A model generated the notes under the pieces. It did not search any database. It was not told the origin of the DNA and saw only the letters and a program-made list of their open reading frames with translations. Positions 57,191 through 64,000 of a stretch of DNA of 64,000 bases are shown one piece after another (position 1 is the stretch's first letter; every line of letters begins with the position of its first letter). This stretch comes from Candidatus Villigracilis proximus (GTDB taxonomy: Bacteria > Chloroflexota > Anaerolineae > Anaerolineales > Villigracilaceae): contig JADKBB010000003.1 in NCBI GenBank assembly GCA_016715195.1, positions 1-64,000 on the forward strand. The letters are read 5' to 3'. The position numbers were made by a program, and so were the translations under genes.

Positions 57191-58663
57191 GACTCTTTTT
57201 CCGCTGTTGGGGGTGTGGATTATTTTTATCGTTTCAAGAGTTTTCTATGACCAGGCGGGGATTCGATTTACGGGAGATACCTATCTCGGGTACTGGCAGT
57301 TTATTGATCCGGTGTTGCTGCGAACCGATCTATGGCGCAGTGTTTTTTATCTGCACAGTCAGCCGCCGTTGATAAATCTGTTGACCGGGATCGTGCTGCA
57401 AATATTCCCTGCCGACTCTACGGAGATTTTTCATATCCTGTATTTTATAGCCGGAATGATGCTGGGAACGTCCATTTATTTTCTGGGCGTTTCTTTGCAT
57501 TTCCCAAACTGGCTTTCGGCAATGGCAGCGGCGTGGTTCATCGTCAGCCCGGGGACAGTTTTGTATGAACACTGGCTGATGTATGCCTACCCGTTGACCA
57601 TGATGTTAACATTGGCAGGCATCTGCCTGTATCAATTTATCGGCACCAAAAAGATTTTTGGGGGTTGTTATTTTTCGCACTGTTGAGCGCCATCTCATTA
57701 ACGTGGAGCCTGTTTCACCTGATATGGATGCTCGGTTTCGGCGCCATATTATTGATCGTATTTCCTGAACGCAAAAAAATAGTTTTTGCCGCATTGATTC
57801 CGATGCTTTTGGTAACCGCCTGGTATGCGAAAAACTTCCTGATCGTCGGAGAATTTAGCGCCAGTTCATGGGCGGGGATGAATCTCTCAAAGGTTGCCAC
57901 GTTCCGTATATCAGAAAAGGAACGGACTGGCATGGTCAAAGCGGGAGAGCTATCGAAATTTGCCTTAATTCTCCCATTCCGCAATCCTTCGGCTTATTTG
58001 AAACTTTTGCCGGATACGCCGCTGACGGGCATTCCCGTCCTGGATGAACCGGATACATCTCTCGGCGGTCGAAACCATCATCATCTGGTTTACGTTGAAG
58101 CGTCAAAATACTACCTGCGCGATGCGTTACACATCATTCGAGTCAGGCCAGATTCCTATTTACGCTCCATTGGACAGGCCGTGTATATTTATTTTCATTC
58201 CCCCAGTGATTTTGAGCTGATCGGTGACAACCGGAAATATATTCAAACTTTTGACCTGTGGTGGAATCGGATTTTTTATGGACAGTGGCAAACTGACGAA
58301 ACTTCTGTGGAACGCAACTCAACCATTTCAGGGGAACATATCGGCTGGGGCATTGTCATCGTTTTTCTGATCAATGCTGCTGGCAGTGTCAATTTTCTCT
58401 GGAAAAAACGCAGTCAAATGGCCGCGCCGGAAACCATGCTTGTATTCTTCATGGCGTATAATATTTTTTTTGTAACGCTGGTCGGGAATCTGATGGACAT
58501 CGGAGAGAATAACCGCTTTCGGTTTACAGTTGATCCGTTCCTTTTGATCCTCTTTATTTTCCTTTTACGAAATTTTATTTTTCAGCGCATCCAGAATCGA
58601 CCGCAGACTGAAATCGATCCGGCGGCCATGAAAAACATCTTTAATCCCATTGAAGTACAATAA
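57168..58663 (+). CDS. Polytopic membrane protein, glycosyltransferase-39-like, one frameshift
   Basis: A protein of about 498 residues with about ten membrane segments. The first part (ATG 57168, IFEKKYRTLFPLLGVWIIF) contains a luminal loop LHSQPPLINLLTG that recalls the GT-C/PMT-type enzymes. The second part begins LLFFALLSAISLTW after a frame change near 57660 in a G run. A later loop with DEPDTSLGGRNHHHLVY lies on the outside. It may glycosylate lipid or protein using a lipid-linked sugar (inference). Starts inside the methyltransferase gene. Confidence 0.75.
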
Positions 58664-58686
58664 GAAGCATCGCCAGGCTGAAAAAT

Positions 58687-59421
58687 ATGACCACACCCAA
58701 AGCTCCGCTCCCCAAGATTCCTCCATTTTTTGAGAAGAAAAACGAACCGCCTCATAACCGTGTTGATACACGCGGTATGCTCAGCATCGCAACCATGTTC
58801 GTCAGCCTGGCCGCGTTGACTGTATCCATGCTGGGCGCGACCAGACTCATCATTGATGTATTCAACGACGGTCTTGCTGCCGGCATGGACGGTATACTGG
58901 TTAAGATCGTCGTACTCGGATTTGCCTTTCTCTTCGGCTGGGGCATCGGACTGGTCAGTATTCGCGGCTTCGGGAATCTGGTGTATCACATCATCATCAA
59001 AATATATGCCTGGGCATGTATCGTTGCCGTGGGGCTGCTTTACATTAAGGTAATCCAAAAACTCTATATGCAGATCTATGATGGAATGCATTTCTGGGCG
59101 TATCTGATCATTCTGCTCGGCGGGTTGATCGTGCTTTTCTTCCTGCATCTGCTGATCGAAGGCCACGACCTGCGCCCCTTTGCCATTCCGCTGCTGATCA
59201 TCAGCGTGGTTCACCTGTTCGTGATCGTCTATCGCTATGTCTTCGCAGCCGGCACAGACGGTCAACGGGTATTGGGTGACCTGACCATTTTCATTGTGAT
59301 GATTTCCATCTCCGCGCTAATGCTGATGCATATAGGAATTTTCTCGCCCATCCGCGATCAAATTGACGATATGTTTTCAAAAAACGGAAACTCAGACCAC
59401 AAAAACAATGGGGATGAGTAG
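58687..59421 (+). CDS. Membrane protein of unknown function
   Basis: A 244-residue protein with a proline-rich polar N-terminus and six hydrophobic segments (for example IATMFVSLAALTVSMLGA, IVVLGFAFLFGWGIGLVSI, LTIFIVMISISALMLMHIGIF). It starts 23 nt after the previous gene without a clear ribosome site, so it may depend on coupling. No family recognised. Confidence 0.72.
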   Translation: MTTPKAPLPKIPPFFEKKNEPPHNRVDTRGMLSIATMFVSLAALTVSMLGATRLIIDVFNDGLAAGMDGILVKIVVLGFAFLFGWGIGLVSIRGFGNLVYHIIIKIYAWACIVAVGLLYIKVIQKLYMQIYDGMHFWAYLIILLGGLIVLFFLHLLIEGHDLRPFAIPLLIISVVHLFVIVYRYVFAAGTDGQRVLGDLTIFIVMISISALMLMHIGIFSPIRDQIDDMFSKNGNSDHKNNGDE

Positions 59422-59435
59422 AACCTCTCAGAATA

Positions 59436-59474
59436 AAAAAGGCATTCTCTTTATAAAGAGAATGCCTTTTTTAT
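59436..59474. terminator. Bidirectional terminator
   Basis: AAAAAAGGCATTCTCTTT pairs with its complement after a 2-nt loop and is flanked by A and T runs. It lies between the convergent membrane gene and the LacI-fold kinase. Confidence 0.85.
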
Positions 59475-62400
59475 TTACTCCTTCAAAAGTGGAAGGCGGA
59501 TGAAGAACGTACTCCCGGGGAATTTCTCTTCATCATGGCCCGGGCTTTCCACCCAGATACTGCCCTGCATGGCTTTGATAATACCCGATGCAATCGCCAG
59601 CCCAAGACCTGCTCCGCCGCCCTTGTAATTCGTACGGCTGGACGAGTGCAACTCCACCGTTCCCAACTGATACAGTTTCTCAAAAATAATTTTGTGATGT
59701 TCAGAATCGATTCCGATGCCTGTATCTTTAATACGAAGTTCTGCGCATCTGCCCAAACGGGCATCCTCCACCACATCAGCAGAGATGGTGATCGAGCCGC
59801 CATCCGGCGTAAACTTGATGGAATTAACGATCACATGATCGATGGCTTTCTTCAGCAGTTCCGGGTCTGCCAGCACGGGAGGAATATTCCGGGTTGACTC
59901 TTCCAGGTTGAAGATCAGGTTTCGGTTCGTCAGATCGTTCGTATAATCCTTATTAACAAGCCGCAGGATCAAATTCAAATTTACCGGCTCAACCCGCGGA
60001 TTGATCGCCTGACTGTCAAGGCGCGCCACATCCAGCATACTATTTACGATCTGATGCAAACGGTTTGTGCCCTGTAAAACGCCGTCAATGGCTTGCAGCA
60101 AGATGGTGTTATTTTGGATATTCTGATCAGCCTGCAGCATTCCCAAATAGCCTTTGATCACGGTCAACGGCGTACGCAATTCATGCGCCGCAACCTGAAT
60201 GAACGCGGATTTATTTTTATCGTGCTGGGCAAGCGTTTGATATGTATTATTTAATTCTTCCACGCGTTGTGAAACCATGCGCTCCATCATTTGATTGATG
60301 CCTGTTACTTCATCATACAAACGCGCATTCTCCAGCGCAACAGTGGCCTGCATTGCAAAAGTGGCGGCCATCAAACCATCGTCGCCATTAAATGACCCCT
60401 TTGAGCGGCTCAAGGCCAGCAAGCCAATCACATTATCCTTCGCATACAACGGCACGCCCAGCCATGAACGATGATGCGGCAGCCAATCTGGCTGTACCCA
60501 ATTCTTTACCGCATCCACATCGCCGATCAACAGCATTTCACCTTTTCGCACAACAGACTCATAAAAATCTGCACCGTTGATCTTCAACCGGAAGCCCGAC
60601 ACATCTGTATTCTCCGGCAGACCGCGATGAGCGCGAATACGCGGCACACTATTCACATCTTCCATGAATAAAATTCCGCAATCATACGGTAGAACATGCA
60701 GTAACTGTTCAAGGATCTGCTGCGGCAATTTATCGACAGTTGTCAGCGATGACAATTGTCGCGACGAACGCGCCAACGCTTCCACCCCTCGACGCCGATC
60801 CTGCTCGGTCTCAAAAAGTTTTGCATTCTGCACTGCGGCTTTTCCGCCACATCACGAGCCCGGGCAAGTTCCACCGCCCGTTCACGGGCCTCACTCAACA
60901 GCCGTTCCACTTCCTTTTGTGCCTGCTCACGCTGCTGCACAAGCATCGTCCGCAACAACGCGCTGGAAAGCAAATTCTTCAAACGGACATATACATCCCA
61001 ATCGGTGGGACCCATCTCCGTCCACATAAATCCGAAACGATTACTCGCCAATGCCAATGGCATGACCAAAGCAGTATAACGATGATCTTCGGGGGTTTTG
61101 CCGCGCGGCACCAAACGTCCCGTGGCGATGGCTGATTTTTCATGTGGGATCTGAAATTTATTCTGATCGTACTGTAAAAGCAAACGATAACTTTCAGGCG
61201 GCGGAGAGGAGATCGAACCCGGAGCGCTTACATCGCTATAGAACATCACATACCAGCGTTCCAAACCAAGCGCGGGGAAATGCCTCGAAATGGCATCGCC
61301 GATCTCATCAAAAGTCATGGCAGGCGCCATGGAAAAGCCAAAATTTCCCAGCGCTTCTTCCTGCTGTTCAAATTGCAATCGTCGAAACGCCTGTGCCCGT
61401 TGGGATAATTCACCGACCAGCATACGCGCCTGCTGAAAAAGATTCTCAGCGCGTAACATGGTGGTATTGCTCGAAATGCCGCCCAGCGCATAACGCCTGA
61501 AGGTGGAGATCATGTTATGCCATGTCGTGGAATCATATCCATAACGCTGTAGCACTTCCACTGAAGACAACACCATCTTCAGGAAGGCTTCGCTTTGATC
61601 GGTCTCACGCAAACTCGCCAGAAATATGTCCCAGGTGCGGCCAAAGACATCACGATATTGATCCTTTAACGGATCCATCTCTGAAATACCTGCTGCCCCA
61701 AACAAAGCACGGATCGCGGCTTCACGTTTGTTTTCCAGCCGGCCGGTATGAGCCACTTCTTTGGGAAGCACAACTGCCCGCTGTACGCTTTCCGGCAAAC
61801 ATCCACAAGACCAGCGGATTACCAATTGCGTCGGCAAAACAGTGACATCTTCCACAGTTTCGCCATTTATGCGCTTCACCAACGACTCAAATGTTTTCCG
61901 ACCTGCATCATAAAAAGACTGGCGGACTGTTGTTAACGGCACGCCCATGGATTGCGATTCAGTGACATCATCAAAGCCTGTTACTGCAACACCATCTGGA
62001 ACCTGAATACCGCGCTGCTGTAACACTTCCAATGCGCCAAACGCCATGCGGTCATTGGATGCGGCAATCGCCTGCACCCGCATACCACGATCATCCAGCA
62101 AAACGCGCGCTGCGGCGCGTCCGCTTTCAGGGCTGTAGTCACCTTCCACGACAAGTTGTTCTTCAAAGCGGATATCATGCGCCTTTAGTTCTTCTTTATA
62201 AGCATTGAAACGCAAGTCTGCTTCCAATTCACCCTGTCTGCCGCGAATAAAGGCGATGCGTTTATAGCCATGTACTTCGATCAAGTGGCGGATCACAGCG
62301 CGCATTCCGCCGTCATTATCAGCAATAAAAGAAGATACGCCCTGCGCCTGTACTGCAAAGGATGCAATCGGCGTGGGCGCAAATACACGGCAAAAATTCT

Positions 62401-62686
62401 TTATATCGTCCGCAGAAGCAATATGACCCATATCTGCGGCGAGTAATATCCCATCAAATTGACCGGGCTTGATCAGATCATAAAGACCATAAGACCGCCC
62501 GCTCTGTTCTGGAGCGGCAATTGCAACCGGCTTGCCGCCCACAAAATAAACCAAATTCATGTCGTGGGCTTTGGCTGAATCCAAAACACCCGCCATAAAC
62601 TCTGCGCCCCAAACACGGCTTAATTGTGCGCCAAGCACCGCAATTGTCTTTCGTCCACTGTCGGAGGGTTTCGGCAAGATTGTCAT
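59475..62686 (-). CDS. Hybrid LacI-fold sensor histidine kinase, one frameshift
   Basis: A protein of about 1070 residues. Residues 15-300 resemble the sugar-binding domain of LacI/GalR regulators (TIAVLGAQLSRVWGAEFMAGV, YKRIAFIRGRQGE, AIAASNDRMAFGALEVL, AVTGFDDV) without their DNA-binding headpiece. A middle part, a coiled coil, a GAF domain, HisKA (phospho-acceptor His in QVAAHELRTPLTV) and HATPase (DTGIGID, GAGLGLAIA) follow. The frame changes near 60845 where one G seems missing (AEKAAVQNAKLFE). It has no signal peptide, so it should sense a cytoplasmic ligand. No receiver is adjacent. Confidence 0.85.
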
Positions 62687-62796
62687 AATAATTTGAAATT
62701 ATAAGTCAGGAAACAAAAATCGGGATTGGCAATTTAAAAAAGAAATGAAGTTGCCACAATATTTTTATATCGATGCGGCGGACGGAAAAAATCAGA

Positions 62797-63120
62797 TCAT
62801 GCGCGCAGCATGGTCAGGAGCATTTTAAATCTTTGTACCGCCTTCAAAGCGTGCGGCTCATTGGCTGGCATAATGATTGCCTCGCCTTCTTTTAATTCAA
62901 ATGGTTTTCCTGAAATGGTGATCTGCGCTTCACCTTCAAGGATCTGCACCAGCGCGTCAAAGGGAGCAGTATGCTCACTCAAGCCCTGATCCTTATCAAA
63001 GGCAAATAAAGTTACGTTTCCCCCGTCTGTTTTGGTGATCTGGCGGCTGACAACTGCGGATTCCTGATATTCTGCCATTTTTGAAAAACTCAATATCTGG
63101 GATTTAAGTGCAGTGGACAT
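62797..63120 (-). CDS. Small cupin protein
   Basis: A 107-residue single-domain cupin: motif 1-like FDALVQILEGEAQITISG and motif 2-like MPANEPHALKAV with one His. AGGAGG precedes ATG 63120; a longer reading lacks a ribosome site. Cupins of this size often bind a metal and a small ligand. Function unknown. Confidence 0.85.
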   Translation of the reverse strand: MSTALKSQILSFSKMAEYQESAVVSRQITKTDGGNVTLFAFDKDQGLSEHTAPFDALVQILEGEAQITISGKPFELKEGEAIIMPANEPHALKAVQRFKMLLTMLRA

Positions 63121-63136
63121 GAAATGCCTCCTATGT

Positions 63137-63180
63137 TGCACATCCGAAGTCTTTTTAATTTCAAAGACTTCGGATGTGCA
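63137..63180. terminator. Long hairpin between cupin gene and secreted protein gene
   Basis: TGCACATCCGAAGTCTTT (63137-63154) and its exact complement (63163-63180) enclose eight bases. It lies six bases downstream of the stop of the minus-strand gene at 63187 and just upstream of the cupin start, so it fits a terminator for the former. Confidence 0.75.
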
Positions 63181-63186
63181 AATACA

Positions 63187-64000
63187 CTATTTAATTTCGA
63201 TCTGATATGAACCGAGTTCACGGGTAAAGCGTGTTGTACCGGATACTACCAAATATATTTTTTCGCCAGGCTTCAATGAAATTGAGATCTCTGCAGTTTG
63301 ATCTGCATTGACCGGGATCATCGTCACGCTTGAGTCACTGGTCTTGATCAGAGCCAGGCCAAACGTCTGGGGAAGAACGTTTTGGACTCTTACGAATCCT
63401 TCGGCGATCCATCCGCCATCGTCCGCTTCAAAATCTGAACTGTAGCCTGCTGCGTCCACTTTGACATCATCCAGCAACAAGCCTTCGCCATTGACCGCGG
63501 CATCTGTCACATACTCAAAGCGGACAGAAATCTTCTTGCCAGCGAACTGCGAGAAATCAACCTTCTCTTCGATCCAGTCATTCGTTACGCCGGTGTAGCC
63601 CCAGCCATAAGAGTTGCCCGATGGGTCGGTGGCGGTGCCTGAAGGCGTGGTGATGATCTGCCAGGTTTCGCCGTCTTCCGAAACTTCAAGATAGAGATAA
63701 TCCCAATCGGTTTCGATATCGTACCAGGTGCGGTAGGACAACTCAATCGGACCGCTGACATTGGTGAAATCAAATTCACGAGTCAGGGTCATATCTGATT
63801 CATCGCCTTTATTCGACCAGAAAGCGTACTCGCCAGAGTACGGGTCGGCAGGCAAAAGCCCGGTGACCGTGGAGCCGGTGAAGGAAAGCGTGTAATCGCC
63901 TTCACATTCAATCGCAATGTAATCTACGCCGTATTGATGCACATCACGAGTCAACGAAGACTGCGGGCAGCTGTAAATGGTTTCAGTTGCAGATGCGCGG
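63187..64000 (-). CDS. C-terminal part of a secreted M6-peptidase-like protein (partial)
   Basis: At least 270 residues, open to the window end, so the N-terminus is missing. The visible part has beta-sandwich text: LSYRTWYDIETDWDYLYLEV, FSQFAGKKISVRFEYVTD, GLLLDDVKVD and a C-terminal SGTTRFTRELGSYQIEIK. This is the accessory region seen in immune-inhibitor-A-type M6 metallopeptidases. The catalytic zinc site HExxH is not in the window, so peptidase status is inferred. Confidence 0.75.
   Translation of the reverse strand, partial: RASATETIYSCPQSSLTRDVHQYGVDYIAIECEGDYTLSFTGSTVTGLLPADPYSGEYAFWSNKGDESDMTLTREFDFTNVSGPIELSYRTWYDIETDWDYLYLEVSEDGETWQIITTPSGTATDPSGNSYGWGYTGVTNDWIEEKVDFSQFAGKKISVRFEYVTDAAVNGEGLLLDDVKVDAAGYSSDFEADDGGWIAEGFVRVQNVLPQTFGLALIKTSDSSVTMIPVNADQTAEISISLKPGEKIYLVVSGTTRFTRELGSYQIEIK

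Overview
The window looks like a chromosomal segment of an anaerobic or facultative member of the Chloroflexota, most likely class Anaerolineae. This is inferred from gene content and intergenic style, not from a marker gene. No rRNA, tRNA, CRISPR array, phage gene or insertion sequence was recognised. Pointers to this group are the very large multi-GAF histidine kinase, the aldehyde ferredoxin oxidoreductase (AOR) beside a tungsten-type radical SAM maturase, soluble Hdr/Mvh genes without methanogenesis genes, a NrfD-type multihaem complex, and many short dispersed repeats between genes and inside some reading frames.

Layout. 72-4739: a TPR-GAF-HD-GYP signalling gene and a bi-domain oxidoreductase, both broken by frameshifts. 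4957-9012: AOR, a DUF1952-like protein, a MoaD-like protein and the radical SAM maturase. 9221-13536: M29 aminopeptidase, phosphofructokinase, DUF2085 and DUF4126 membrane proteins, and two tiny cysteine-rich membrane peptides. 13564-18679: a thiamine block (TPP riboswitch with terminator, thiamine pyrophosphokinase, ThiB/ThiP/ThiQ-type transporter, DUF402 protein). 18766-33667: about 15 kb read in one direction on the minus strand, with DUF4388 protein, MglA-like GTPase, alpha/beta hydrolase, V4R protein, hexapeptide-repeat protein, acyl-ACP-reductase-like enzyme, receiver-GGDEF protein, a 2478-residue kinase with about 11 GAF domains, a receiver, and a second hydrolase. 34595-39918: decahaem lipoprotein, heptahaem membrane cytochrome, Tat ferredoxin and NrfD. 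40114-41339: a LysR regulator and a small membrane protein. 41920-49424: hdrCBA-mvhDG-X-mvhA-protease. 49669-54380: zinc-ribbon surface protein, panE, panB, YtxH, glycosyltransferase. 54438-59421: receiver, UDP-glucose dehydrogenase, methyltransferase, two membrane proteins. 59475-64000: LacI-fold sensor kinase, cupin, and the C-terminal part of a secreted protein that runs off the window.

Metabolic picture (inference). H2 oxidised by the cytoplasmic Mvh/Hdr complex could reduce ferredoxin and a disulfide. AOR would interconvert aldehydes and acids with ferredoxin. The NrfD/multihaem complex would link the quinone pool to outward-facing cytochromes.

Caveat. At least sixteen places need a reading-frame change to restore a family-like protein, many in or beside short homopolymers and spread over unrelated genes. 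This looks more like residual indel error in the assembly than pseudogene decay. Such genes are annotated at their full span with approximate break points.
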